A stretch of 64,000 nt of DNA from positions 124,001-188,000 of the forward strand of contig NZ_FNFX01000005.1 of NCBI RefSeq assembly GCF_900100975.1. Direction: 5' to 3'. The notes below the pieces were generated by a model. The model was not told the origin of the DNA. It made no database searches and saw only the letters and a program-made list of their open reading frames with translations. This document shows, piece after piece, positions 1-8,558 of the stretch (the stretch's first letter is position 1; each line of letters opens with the position of its first letter). A program made the translations under genes and the position numbers. The stretch comes from Methylophilus rhizosphaerae. Lineage in GTDB: Bacteria; Pseudomonadota; Gammaproteobacteria; Burkholderiales; Methylophilaceae.

Positions 1-288
1 CTGATTAATGAACGTATCCGTGAAGAGTTACGCAACGGCAATACGCCACAAGCCAGTATCCACGCCGGTTATGATCGCGCGTTTGACACCATCCTGGACT
101 CCAACGTGACCACACTGATTGCCGGCCTGGCGCTGTTCATGTTTGGCACCGGCCCGATTAAAGGCTTTGCGGTTGTTCACGTGCTGGGGATTCTGACTTC
201 GATGTTCAGTGCCGTGCTGGTCTCCCGTGCGATCGTGAATCTCTTGTACGGCTATCGCCGCAAGATCGAAAAGCTTCGCATAGGTTAA
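1..288 (+). CDS. secD: Protein translocase subunit SecD, C-terminal part (truncated by window edge)
   Basis: The open frame enters from the window edge in frame 1 and ends at TAA 286-288, giving about 95 residues. It carries the end of a SecD-type membrane domain: a hydrophobic stretch with [19 protein letters not shown], then a last membrane helix and the basic tail [10 protein letters not shown]. SecD and SecF form the membrane complex that uses the proton-motive force to help SecYEG/SecA release exported proteins on the periplasmic side. The next gene, 31 bases downstream on the same strand, is secF, which fixes the identity. The N-terminal and large periplasmic part are outside the window. 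Confidence 0.95.
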   Translation: MINERIREELRNGNTPQASIHAGYDRAFDTILDSNVTTLIAGLALFMFGTGPIKGFAVVHVLGILTSMFSAVLVSRAIVNLLYGYRRKIEKLRIG

Positions 289-319
289 TTGCTGTTCACC
301 CTCTATTTGAGTACAGATT

Positions 320-1261
320 ATGGAATTATTCAGAATTAAAAAAGATATCCCGTTCATGAGCTACGGGCGTCTGACTACCTCGATCTCGCTGGTGACGTTC
401 ATACTGGCAGTGTTCTTTCTGCTGCACAGAGGTCTGCATTACGGCGTTGACTTTACCGGCGGTACAGTCATGGAAGTGCACTACCCGACCACAGCCAATA
501 TCCAGAAAATCCGTGAAGTCCTTGATGGCACCGGCCTGAAAGATATTACGGTACAGAACTTCGGTTCCAGCCAGGATGTGCTCATTCGCCTGCCAGTCAA
601 GAAAGACATGTCAATCGCGCAACTGTCAGAAAAAATTTCGGGCGCATTGAAAGCCTCGGATAGCGGTGCGGAAGTACGCCGTGTGGAATCCGTCGGCTCG
701 CAGGTGGGTGAAGAACTTTACGAAAACGGCGCGCTGGCTTTGCTGCTGGTGTGTTCAGGCATCATGGCTTACTTGGCGATGCGGTTTGAATGGCGTTTTG
801 CGGTTGCCGCCATTATCGCCAACATGCACGACGTCATCATTATCCTGGGCTTCTTTGCCTTCTTCCAGTGGGAATTCAACCTGACCGTACTCGCCGCGAT
901 TCTGGCAGTGCTGGGTTACTCGGTGAACGAGTCCGTGGTGGTATTTGACCGTGTACGCGAAAACTTCAAGAAGATGCGTAAAGCCAGCGCGGTGCATGTC
1001 ATTGATAACGCCATTACCCGTACCATGTCGCGTACCATCATCACCCACCTGATGACACAAACCATGGTCTGCTCCATGCTGTTTTTTGGTGGCGAAACCC
1101 TGCATAACTTCTCACTGGCGCTGACCATTGGTATTTTGTTTGGTATCTATTCTTCCGTTTTGGTCGCCTGCCCGATTGCCATGTGGCTGGGCGTAAGTCG
1201 CGCCAACCTGATCGGCGACGCAGAGAAGAAACCTAAAGACGAAGCGACACTCGCACCGTAA
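320..1261 (+). CDS. secF: Protein translocase subunit SecF
   Basis: A 313-residue membrane protein of the usual SecF length. A first membrane helix (about residues 20-38) is followed by the family motif GVDFTGGT (about 43-50), a periplasmic domain, and five further membrane segments in the C-terminal half. The stretch VLGYSVNESVVVFDRVREN (about 197-215) is the conserved SecF signature of the RND-like fold. It partners SecD, whose end lies just upstream, and SecA, encoded about 20 kb away in this window. The start ATG at 320 fits the start of the SecF family. A strong hairpin after the stop ends the unit. Confidence 0.97.
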   Translation: MELFRIKKDIPFMSYGRLTTSISLVTFILAVFFLLHRGLHYGVDFTGGTVMEVHYPTTANIQKIREVLDGTGLKDITVQNFGSSQDVLIRLPVKKDMSIAQLSEKISGALKASDSGAEVRRVESVGSQVGEELYENGALALLLVCSGIMAYLAMRFEWRFAVAAIIANMHDVIIILGFFAFFQWEFNLTVLAAILAVLGYSVNESVVVFDRVRENFKKMRKASAVHVIDNAITRTMSRTIITHLMTQTMVCSMLFFGGETLHNFSLALTIGILFGIYSSVLVACPIAMWLGVSRANLIGDAEKKPKDEATLAP

Positions 1262-1289
1262 CGGCCCTTTTACTCAATGCTTGATTTTT

Positions 1290-1325
1290 AGCCACTGGTG
1301 GGTACACTAGTGGCTTCTTGTTTTT
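1290..1325 (+). terminator. Rho-independent terminator after secF
   Basis: An 11-bp stem (1290-1300 with 1305-1315, one G-T pair) with loop GGTA is followed by CTTCTTGTTTTT. It lies 29 bases after the secF stop and just before the next gene, so it probably ends the secDF transcript. Confidence 0.8.
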
Positions 1326-1337
1326 AACATCACTCCT

Positions 1338-2606
1338 TTGGACAACATTCCTTTAAGCTGGCAAATTGGCCTGCTGCTGCTCTTGCTATCATTCACGGCA
1401 TTTTTTTCCATCGCCGAAACCAGTTTGATGTCGCTCAACCGCTACCGCATGCGGCATATGGCGAAAGAAGGTCATCGTGGTGCCAAACTGGCCAGCCGCT
1501 TGATTGCGCAAACCGATAAAACATTGGGTGCCATTTTACTGGGCAACACTTTTTGTATCGTCGGCTCCTCCACACTCGAAGTCATCATTTCACATCGCCT
1601 GTTCGGCGAAGGCGACTATGTGCTGATGTGGGGCTCACTGGCAATCACCTTTGCCATCCTGGTATTCAGTGAGATTTCCCCCAAAGTGATTGCCGCCGCC
1701 CATGCGGAAAAACTTGGTTTTGCCTCGAGCTACCTGCTGTACCCGCTGCTGTGGCTGTTCAATCCTGTGGTCTGGTTTGTCAACCTGTTCGTCAAAGGCT
1801 TTTTGAAACTGCTGGGTGTACGTGTCAACTTTGAACATGCGCACGCCGTCACCACCGAAGAATTACGCAGCATAGTCAGTGATGCCGGGCAATATATCCC
1901 CTCGCAAAGCCGCATGATTTTGCTTAACCTGCTCGACCTGGAAGATATTATTGTCGACCACGTCATGACAGCCCATACCCAGGTAGAATTTATTGATCTC
2001 GACCACCCGGTGGAGCAGATCATGGCGCAACTGGCCAATAGCCATCATTCACGGCTGCCCGTCCGCCAAGGCGATCATGAGGATATGCTGGGCATTATCC
2101 ATGTCCGCAAAGTATTACCGTTATTGCGTAACTTCCACGCTGGAAAAACCCCCACCAGGGAAGGATTACAGGCAGCTATCACGCCGCCCTATTACATCCC
2201 GTCCGGCACACCGCTGTATACCCAGTTGCAGCAATTCCAGAAACATCATGAACGTATCGCACTGGTGGTTGATGAATACGGGGAGTTCAAGGGGTTATTG
2301 ACACTGGACGATATTCTGGAAGAAGTGGTGGGCGAATTCACCACCCAGTCGCCCGAACGCACCAAGGATTTCCACCAGAATGAAGATGGTAGCTGGATGG
2401 TGGATGGCAGCAGCCAGCTGCGCGATATCAACCGCAAACTGAAACTCTCCCTGCCCATTGATGGTCCACGTACCTTGAACGGCTTGATTCTCGAGCATTT
2501 CGAAGACATCCCCGAGCCAAACACCAGCTTCAAAATTGACGATCACCGCCTGGAAATCATTGATGCCCAGGACCGTATTGTCAAACGTGTCAAAATTTAT
2601 CTCTAA
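1338..2606 (+). CDS. CNNM/HlyC-CorC family transmembrane protein
   Basis: A 422-residue protein with three parts: an N-terminal DUF21/CNNM membrane domain (about residues 8-180, several hydrophobic helices), a pair of CBS domains (about 200-330, including the motif VDEYGEFKGLLTLDDILEE), and a C-terminal CorC/HlyC domain. The family is linked to magnesium or cobalt transport and tolerance; the exact substrate cannot be read from sequence. The start is TTG at 1338, since no in-frame ATG precedes the first helix; the N-terminus MDNIPLSWQIGLL is typical of the family. Related proteins are often annotated as hemolysin, but there is no evidence here for a toxin role. Confidence 0.88.
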   Translation: MDNIPLSWQIGLLLLLLSFTAFFSIAETSLMSLNRYRMRHMAKEGHRGAKLASRLIAQTDKTLGAILLGNTFCIVGSSTLEVIISHRLFGEGDYVLMWGSLAITFAILVFSEISPKVIAAAHAEKLGFASSYLLYPLLWLFNPVVWFVNLFVKGFLKLLGVRVNFEHAHAVTTEELRSIVSDAGQYIPSQSRMILLNLLDLEDIIVDHVMTAHTQVEFIDLDHPVEQIMAQLANSHHSRLPVRQGDHEDMLGIIHVRKVLPLLRNFHAGKTPTREGLQAAITPPYYIPSGTPLYTQLQQFQKHHERIALVVDEYGEFKGLLTLDDILEEVVGEFTTQSPERTKDFHQNEDGSWMVDGSSQLRDINRKLKLSLPIDGPRTLNGLILEHFEDIPEPNTSFKIDDHRLEIIDAQDRIVKRVKIYL

Positions 2607-2617
2607 AAGCCGCGCAC

Positions 2618-2640
2618 AGGCCCCCCTGGGCCCTTGAATT
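2618..2640 (+). terminator. Weak terminator-like hairpin after the CorC-family gene
   Basis: GGCCC and GGGCC (2619-2623 and 2628-2632) flank a CCCT loop and are followed by a T-rich run (TTGAATTTTTCT). The stem is short, so termination is likely only partial. Confidence 0.4.
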
Positions 2641-2687
2641 TTTCTATACAAAGCGCAAAATGAACTCTAGATCAGGTAAGTAAAACT

Positions 2688-2999
2688 ATGGTACGACCAA
2701 AGCGTGAAGGTGATTTGCTTCTGGATCCGCAAATTGCCAGACCCAAACCTCCAGAGTTATACAAGGTGTTGTTGCTGAACGACGATTACACCCCTATGGA
2801 GTTTGTAGTATTCGTCATTGAGCAGTTTTTTTCCAAATCGCGCGAACAAGCGACCCAGATCATGCTCAAAGTACATACAGAAGGCATGGGCGTTTGTGGC
2901 GTGTATCCGCAGGATATTGCCGAAACAAAAATGCATCAGGTGCTGGAATCCGCCCGTGAGGCGCAGCATCCGCTACAGTGCGTGATTGAAGCGGCTTAA
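2688..2999 (+). CDS. clpS: ATP-dependent Clp protease adaptor ClpS
   Basis: A 103-residue protein of standard ClpS size. The disordered N-terminal tail is followed by the core with [20 protein letters not shown] (about residues 25-44), whose NDDYTPM segment builds the pocket that binds N-degron residues, and by the motif [20 protein letters not shown]. ClpS delivers N-end-rule substrates to ClpA and changes its substrate choice. clpA follows 250 bases downstream on the same strand, the usual arrangement. Confidence 0.97.
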   Translation: MVRPKREGDLLLDPQIARPKPPELYKVLLLNDDYTPMEFVVFVIEQFFSKSREQATQIMLKVHTEGMGVCGVYPQDIAETKMHQVLESAREAQHPLQCVIEAA

Positions 3000-3249
3000 G
3001 GTTCCCTCGGCCATACCGGGAATATAGGGGGAATATTATGACATTCCCAAGGTTCACGTGATGCCGGAGAGTGATAGGATAAGCAAATTAGTCTTTACGC
3101 TTGCCCCGCCCGGAAAATAATCACATGCAGGGATTGATTTTTTGGCAAAAGACACGATATCAATACATAGACAGAAGATGCCGATTAAAGATTGATCACC
3201 TCTGTGAAGATAGCGTTTTTCGTAGTGTAGTGTATTAAGGAAAGTCATC
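3000..3249. other. Non-coding gap between clpS and clpA
   Basis: This gap has no credible gene. A short frame on the minus strand (3054-3251) has no ribosome binding site and overlaps the clpA start. The stretch just before clpA ends in TAAGGAAAGTCATCATG, giving clpA a good ribosome binding site. The unusual length for a clpS-clpA gap suggests that clpA has its own promoter, but I could not identify one with confidence. Confidence 0.5.
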
Positions 3250-5505
3250 ATGATTGCTCAAGAACTTGAAGTTAGCCTGCACATGGCTTTTATGGACGCC
3301 AGACAAAAGCGTCACGAATTGATTACTGTTGAGCATCTGTTACTGGCCATGCTGGATAACCCTACTGCGGCCGAAGTGTTGCGTGCGTGTGGCGCAAAAT
3401 TTGACACACTACGGACTGAGCTGACTCAATACATCGAAGAACACACCCCGACAGTGGCCGGTACTGAAGAAGTCGATACCCAGCCAACGCTGGGCTTCCA
3501 GCGCGTGATCCAGCGCGCCATGCTGCACGTACAGTCTTCCGGTAAAAAGGAAGTGACCGGTGCCAATGTGCTGGTCGCGATTTATGGCGAAAAAGATTCG
3601 CATGCAGTATTTTTCCTGCATCAGCAAGGCGTCACCCGCCTGGATGTGGTGAATTTCATTTCCCACGGCGTGGCCAAAATCCAGGAGAGCGAGCCTAAAG
3701 CCACCGGCGCCGAACAGGAAACCGAAGGCGAAAGCGCTTCTACCGGCGCGCTGGAAAGCTTTACCCTCAACCTGAATACACAAGTCATTGCGGGGAAAAT
3801 AGATCCGCTGATCGGCCGCAGCCTGGAGCTGGAGCGCGTGATCCAGACATTGTGCCGCCGTCGCAAAAATAACCCGTTGCTGGTAGGGGAAGCCGGTGTA
3901 GGTAAAACCGCGATTGCCGAAGGCCTGGCCTCACGCATCGTCAACAAGGAGATTCCGGAAGTACTGGAAAATGCGACCGTGTATTCGCTGGATATGGGCG
4001 CATTGCTGGCCGGCACCAAATATCGTGGGGACTTTGAACAGCGCCTGAAAGCCGTAATGAAGCAACTGGCTGAAAAACCGGATGCCATCCTGTTTATCGA
4101 TGAAATCCACACACTGATTGGCGCAGGCTCAGCCAGCGGCGGTACTCTGGACGCAAGTAACCTGCTGAAACCCGCACTCTCCAACGGTTCGCTCAAATGC
4201 ATAGGCGCCACCACTTACCAGGAATACCGCGGTATCTTCGAGAAAGATCACGCGCTGTCACGCCGTTTCCAGAAAATTGATGTGACCGAACCTAGCGTGG
4301 CGGAAACCATTGAGATCCTGAAAGGGTTGAAAGCCAGATTTGAAGCACATCACAGCGTGAAATACAGCGCCAGTGCCCTGACAGTTGCCGCTGAATTGTC
4401 TGCCAAATACATCAATGACCGCCACTTGCCCGACAAGGCCATCGACGTCATTGATGAAGCCGGTGCAGCGCAACGTATTCTGCCCAAGAGCAAGCAGAAG
4501 AAAGTGATTGGCAACAAGGAAATTGAAGAGATCATTGCCAAGATTGCACGTATTCCGCCCAAAAACATCTCGACAGATGACCGCAATGCCTTGAAAACGC
4601 TGGAACGCGATCTGAAAGCGGTCGTATTTGGCCAGGACAAAGCGATTGAAGTTTTGTCTTCTGCGGTCAAAATGGCGCGTAGTGGCCTGGGCAATGGCAA
4701 CAAGCCTATTGGCAGCTTCCTGTTCGCCGGCCCGACCGGGGTGGGCAAAACCGAAGTCGCCAAACAACTGGCCTACGTGCTGGGCATTGAATTACTGCGC
4801 TTTGATATGTCCGAATACATGGAACGCCATGCAGTTTCACGCCTGATTGGCGCGCCTCCAGGCTATGTCGGTTTCGACCAGGGCGGCCTGCTGACCGAAG
4901 CCGTGACCAAACAGCCCTATTGCGTGTTGCTGCTGGACGAAATTGAAAAAGCCCACCCGGACATTTTCAATATCCTGTTGCAGGTCATGGACCACGGCAC
5001 GCTGACGGACAACAATGGCCGCAAAGCGGATTTCCGCAATGTGACCATTATCATGACCACAAACGCGGGCGCTGAGAGCATGTCCAAAGCCAGCATCGGT
5101 TTCACCAATAGCAAGGATGTGACAGACGAAGCAGCGGATCTGAAGCGCCTGTTCAGCCCGGAGTTCCGCAACCGCCTGGATGCCATCGTGTCATTCAGCG
5201 CCCTGGATCAGGAAGTGATCCTGCGCGTGGTTGATAAATTCCTCATGCAACTGGAAGATCAGTTACACGAGAAAAAAGTGGATGTCACCTTCAGTGATGA
5301 GCTCAAGGCCTATCTGGGTAAAAAAGGCTTTGATCCGCTCATGGGTGCCCGCCCCATGGCGCGCCTGATCCAGGATACCATCCGCAAGGCACTTGCCGAT
5401 GAGCTACTGTTTGGTCGCCTGAATGATGGCGGTCAGGTACATATCGATATTGATGAGCACGACCAGATCAAACTCATTTTCAAGGAAGAAGCCGTTTCTG
5501 CCTAA
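3250..5505 (+). CDS. clpA: ATP-dependent Clp protease ATP-binding subunit ClpA
   Basis: A 751-residue AAA+ unfoldase of the usual ClpA length. The N-domain (about 1-150) that docks ClpS is followed by two ATPase modules, with Walker A GEAGVGKT at about residue 214 and GPTGVGKT at about 494. The segment GAPPGYVGFDQGG belongs to the second pore loop. ASIGFTN (about 615-621) is the IGF-type loop that docks onto the ClpP protease. ClpA unfolds substrates and threads them into ClpP; clpP itself is not in this window. No middle coiled-coil domain is present, which separates it from ClpB and ClpC. AAGGA lies upstream of the ATG. Confidence 0.97.
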   Translation: MIAQELEVSLHMAFMDARQKRHELITVEHLLLAMLDNPTAAEVLRACGAKFDTLRTELTQYIEEHTPTVAGTEEVDTQPTLGFQRVIQRAMLHVQSSGKKEVTGANVLVAIYGEKDSHAVFFLHQQGVTRLDVVNFISHGVAKIQESEPKATGAEQETEGESASTGALESFTLNLNTQVIAGKIDPLIGRSLELERVIQTLCRRRKNNPLLVGEAGVGKTAIAEGLASRIVNKEIPEVLENATVYSLDMGALLAGTKYRGDFEQRLKAVMKQLAEKPDAILFIDEIHTLIGAGSASGGTLDASNLLKPALSNGSLKCIGATTYQEYRGIFEKDHALSRRFQKIDVTEPSVAETIEILKGLKARFEAHHSVKYSASALTVAAELSAKYINDRHLPDKAIDVIDEAGAAQRILPKSKQKKVIGNKEIEEIIAKIARIPPKNISTDDRNALKTLERDLKAVVFGQDKAIEVLSSAVKMARSGLGNGNKPIGSFLFAGPTGVGKTEVAKQLAYVLGIELLRFDMSEYMERHAVSRLIGAPPGYVGFDQGGLLTEAVTKQPYCVLLLDEIEKAHPDIFNILLQVMDHGTLTDNNGRKADFRNVTIIMTTNAGAESMSKASIGFTNSKDVTDEAADLKRLFSPEFRNRLDAIVSFSALDQEVILRVVDKFLMQLEDQLHEKKVDVTFSDELKAYLGKKGFDPLMGARPMARLIQDTIRKALADELLFGRLNDGGQVHIDIDEHDQIKLIFKEEAVSA

Positions 5506-5515
5506 AGCGGCTATT

Positions 5516-5545
5516 TTGCATCCACAGCGACATCTATACTATAAT
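5516..5545 (+). promoter_or_regulatory. Candidate sigma70 promoter of the metal-efflux operon
   Basis: TTGCAT at 5516-5521 and TATAAT at 5540-5545 are separated by 18 bases; an overlapping TATACT lies at 5535-5540. It starts just after clpA and is the only convincing promoter upstream of the five-gene efflux operon. Confidence 0.6.
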
Positions 5546-5555
5546 GCCGCTGTGG
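5522..5555. repeat. Perfect 8-bp inverted repeat around the -10 box (operator candidate)
   Basis: CCACAGCG (5522-5529) and CGCTGTGG (5548-5555) are perfect inverted repeats 18 bases apart, enclosing the -10 sequence. No T-run follows, so it is unlikely to be a clpA terminator. Placement over the promoter fits a repressor or activator site, possibly metal-responsive. No regulator gene lies next to it. Confidence 0.5.
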
Positions 5556-5557
5556 TC

Positions 5558-5576
5558 TTGCACTTGCAAGAGTGCA
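5558..5576 (+). promoter_or_regulatory. Overlapping small hairpins in the putative leader
   Basis: TGCACT (5559-5564) can pair with AGTGCA (5571-5576); CTTGCA and TGCAAG in the same stretch form an alternative smaller dyad. It would sit in the first 25 bases of the transcript. Role unknown. Confidence 0.3.
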
Positions 5577-5692
5577 TTCTCGGCCTATCCCGGACTATCT
5601 TCAGAGAATATTTGCGGGCAGGCTCTGAATTAACATGTTACGCACACACTCATCACTGATACGGTAATGACAGGATCAATTACCAGACAGTC

Positions 5693-6046
5693 ATGACCCT
5701 GTACATGCAAAAAATTTTCTATCTTTTACCCTTATTATGCTTGGTGTTTGCCTTGCAAACCACGGCTGCGGAACCCGCAGCCACACTCACATGGCTGCAA
5801 ACAGACGCTTCCCCGGTGACGCTGTCCAACGTGGTTGACGACACCCTGTCAGCAGACTTCAGCAATATGAGTGACAGTATTGATATGCTGGAGATTGCAG
5901 AAGTCGATATCGACAAAATCATTTTACCTGCTTTCGACTATCCGCTACAGCGTGCTACTTGCCTTACGCCCGAACACCGGCTCCCCGCTTATCACCCTTT
6001 CTTCGCTTTCTCGCTGGATCGACCTCCCAGAACCCTTAATTCATGA
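5693..6046 (+). CDS. Small exported protein of unknown function, first gene of the metal-efflux operon
   Basis: I do not recognise a domain. The frame encodes 117 residues; an inner start at 5708 (MQKIFYLLPLL) gives a tidier signal peptide, with a hydrophobic core LLPLLCLVFAL and a likely cut after TTAA. The mature part is acidic in its middle (many Asp, DMLEIAEVDIDK) and ends in a proline/arginine-rich tail. The gene lies between the operon promoter and the CzcC-like gene, the place that the small protein CzcI holds in some czc operons. The analogy is positional only; I see no clear sequence likeness. A periplasmic metal-binding or regulatory role is a guess. Confidence 0.6.
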   Translation: MTLYMQKIFYLLPLLCLVFALQTTAAEPAATLTWLQTDASPVTLSNVVDDTLSADFSNMSDSIDMLEIAEVDIDKIILPAFDYPLQRATCLTPEHRLPAYHPFFAFSLDRPPRTLNS

Positions 6047-6142
6047 TTTCCCACACCTGCGGCATGCCGTAGGTGCGTCATTTTAATTATGAATTAAGAT
6101 GGCTGTGTCATGATCCTTCACAGTCGTCTGAAAAGGATCGTT

Positions 6143-7393
6143 ATGTTAAGTAATACCCGCTGGCGAAAAGCATCCAGATTATTATGCTTATTTTGCTGCA
6201 CCTCCTCCCTGGCATTTGCAGACCCTACGTTTGACCTGAAAACCCTGTTGGACAAAGCCATCGCCGAAAACCCGATGATGGCTGTCAGCAAAGCTCAGAC
6301 AGCCGCTGCCGCTGCCGGCATCACTGCTGCTCGCGCTTATTACAATCCTGACCTGGAAGTCATGGGCGGCCCCGCCAGATACCGTGGTGTACCAACACCT
6401 GGTGCCACCGAAAGAAACTACGGCATAACTATTTCGCAGCCACTGGATTTTCCCGGCACACGCACGTCACGCCGTGAATTGGCCGAGCAGCAGTTCACCT
6501 ATGCTGAAAAAGGCATACAAACCACCAGTTTTGATTTGCGCAACCAGATCAAGCAAGCTTACCTGGGGGTGCTATTGCGCCAGCAATTGCTGGAAATGCT
6601 GGGCGCCAACCTGGCATTGCTGCAGGAAATTCAAAGCAAGGTCAAACGTAAAGTTGAAATCGGTGAAGCACCCAGGTATGAACTGATCAAGGCAGACACC
6701 GAGTTACTGGCCGCTGAACGTGATTACGCCAGCGCACAAACCCGTATTGATGAGGCCAAGGCCATCTTGCGCGGCATGATAGGCAATATGCCGGACAGTT
6801 TTGAAATCAAATCGGAGCTACCGACCATTGCAACGTTGCCCAGTATTACCGAGTTACGTCAGTCGGCAGAAAACAATCCCTATTTACAGCAATTGATCAC
6901 AGCCAAGGATGGCGCAGAAGCCAAGTTGAAACTTGAGCAGGCCCTGCGCTTCCCTGGCCTGACCCTGAAGTCTGACTTCACTCAGGATCCGGACCTGAAT
7001 ACGTTCAGGGTAGGGGTCGTCGTACCTTTGCCCGTCTGGAACCGCCGGGAAGGCCAAATCGCCCAGGCAGCCGCGGGCATTGAAGAGGCGGATGCCAATA
7101 TCAAGCTGCAACAACAGGTACTGCGCAAGGAGATTGACAGCGCCTATCAGCGTAATGTGATTGCCAGCAACCAGCTCAAGGTATTTGAAAACGGATTATT
7201 ACAACAGTCCGAAGCCACGCTCAGCCGTGCAGAAGCAGCCTATAAGTTCGGAGAACGCGGCATCCTGGAATATCTGGATGCGCAACGCGTCAATCGTGAT
7301 GTCAAGCGTGACTATCTGATTGCCAAATTCGATTATTTTTTCAGTGTATTGCAAATCGAACGTTTCATCGGTTCGGATTTGGTTCAACCATAA
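6143..7393 (+). CDS. TolC-family outer membrane factor of a heavy-metal efflux system (CzcC-like)
   Basis: About 416 residues with a signal peptide (positive start, hydrophobic core ending LAFADP) and two OEP-type coiled-coil repeats rich in Ala, Gln and Glu. Such proteins trimerise into an outer membrane channel that takes ions from the RND pump to the outside. I place the start at ATG 6143 because AAAAGGATCGTT precedes it; the frame is open back to 6110. The membrane fusion and RND pump genes follow within a few bases, so the three make one tripartite CzcCBA-type system. Metal specificity cannot be read from this subunit. Confidence 0.88.
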   Translation: MLSNTRWRKASRLLCLFCCTSSLAFADPTFDLKTLLDKAIAENPMMAVSKAQTAAAAAGITAARAYYNPDLEVMGGPARYRGVPTPGATERNYGITISQPLDFPGTRTSRRELAEQQFTYAEKGIQTTSFDLRNQIKQAYLGVLLRQQLLEMLGANLALLQEIQSKVKRKVEIGEAPRYELIKADTELLAAERDYASAQTRIDEAKAILRGMIGNMPDSFEIKSELPTIATLPSITELRQSAENNPYLQQLITAKDGAEAKLKLEQALRFPGLTLKSDFTQDPDLNTFRVGVVVPLPVWNRREGQIAQAAAGIEEADANIKLQQQVLRKEIDSAYQRNVIASNQLKVFENGLLQQSEATLSRAEAAYKFGERGILEYLDAQRVNRDVKRDYLIAKFDYFFSVLQIERFIGSDLVQP

Positions 7394-7403
7394 GGGGATG
7401 GTC

Positions 7404-8555
7404 ATGTCTCGCATTTTATTCTCAACTATATTGACGGCCGCACTGGCCCTGCTATCCACCGCATGTTCCGAAAAACCGGTCCCTCCCCCGGAAACCAAAG
7501 TAGCCATAGACCCTAACCTGGTCACGCTGACACCGGAACTGGAGGCCAATGTCAAAATCGGTGCCGTGTCCGAAATACAATTCGTCGACACCTTGCGGAT
7601 TCCAGGTCGTATCCAGGTCGATGAGCAGCATGAGTCACGCGCCGGTGCTTCCATTACCGGCCGTATCAGCACGCTGGATGTGCACCTGGGGGACGAAGTC
7701 AGGACTGGCCAGCGCCTGGCAACCATCAAGAGTACGGAACTCGCGCAATACCAGTTGAATTATATTAAAGCCAGCCAGCAAATGCAGTTGCAGACAAAAG
7801 CGGTCGACCGCGCCAAACAATTGCTGGAAGCCGATGTCATCAGCCTGGCCGAACTGCAGCGCCGGGAAGGCGAGCTGAATGCCGCCAGTGCCGAAGTGAA
7901 TGCCGCACGCGACCAGTTACTGGTACTGGGGATGACCTCAGGCAGCATTGCGCAATTAAGCTTGCACAATAGCGGTATGTCCACCAGCCAGGTGACCTCT
8001 AAAATCAATGGTACCGTCATTGCACGCAATGCCAGGCTGGGACAGGTCGTGGCACCCGCCGAGGAGCTGTTTGTGATTGCCGATCTTTCTCATGTATGGG
8101 CAGTAGCCGAGGTGCCGGAACAACAGATTGCGCATATCCGCGAAGGCCAATCACTGAATATTGAAGTGCCTGCGCTGGATGATGCCGAACTGACAGGCAC
8201 TTTGTCATTTGTAGGGGATATTGTGAACCCGGCCACACGTACCGTAATGGCACGCGCCAATATCAGCAATCCCGACATGCAGTTAAAGCCCGACATGCTG
8301 ATTACTATCCTGCTGGAAGCCAAACCGGAAAAAGTGATTGCGATTCCATCCACCGCCGTGGTCCGTGAAAACAACGCCGACTACGTGTTCTCGCAAACAT
8401 TGAAGTCCAAACAATACAAATTACTACCCGTGACACTGGGCCGGTCATACCACGGGCAAAGAGAAGTGTTGCAAGGTTTGCAACCTGGCGACCAGATCGT
8501 GCTGGATGGCGCTTTCCACGTCAACAATGAGCGTAAGCGCAAAGAAATGGAGTAA
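7404..8555 (+). CDS. Periplasmic membrane fusion lipoprotein of the RND metal-efflux system (CzcB-like)
   Basis: About 383 residues. The N-terminus MSRILFSTIL leads into a lipoprotein signal with lipobox LSTAC (Cys about 21), so the protein is anchored in the inner membrane by lipid. It then shows the HlyD/CzcB order: beta-barrel start, biotinyl-lipoyl-like segment (ITGRISTLDVHLGDEVRTGQ), a helical hairpin, the second lipoyl half and a C-terminal membrane-proximal domain. The start at 7404 lies 10 bases after the upstream stop behind AAGGGGATGGTC; an earlier start at 7320 would sit inside the upstream gene. It lacks the His-rich N-terminal extension of classical CzcB. Confidence 0.88.
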   Translation: MSRILFSTILTAALALLSTACSEKPVPPPETKVAIDPNLVTLTPELEANVKIGAVSEIQFVDTLRIPGRIQVDEQHESRAGASITGRISTLDVHLGDEVRTGQRLATIKSTELAQYQLNYIKASQQMQLQTKAVDRAKQLLEADVISLAELQRREGELNAASAEVNAARDQLLVLGMTSGSIAQLSLHNSGMSTSQVTSKINGTVIARNARLGQVVAPAEELFVIADLSHVWAVAEVPEQQIAHIREGQSLNIEVPALDDAELTGTLSFVGDIVNPATRTVMARANISNPDMQLKPDMLITILLEAKPEKVIAIPSTAVVRENNADYVFSQTLKSKQYKLLPVTLGRSYHGQREVLQGLQPGDQIVLDGAFHVNNERKRKEME

Positions 8556-8558
8556 AGC

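Noticed and set aside
3054-3251. Minus-strand frame of 65 codons in the clpS-clpA gap
   Set aside because: No ribosome binding site, no domain, and its start overlaps the clpA ribosome binding site.
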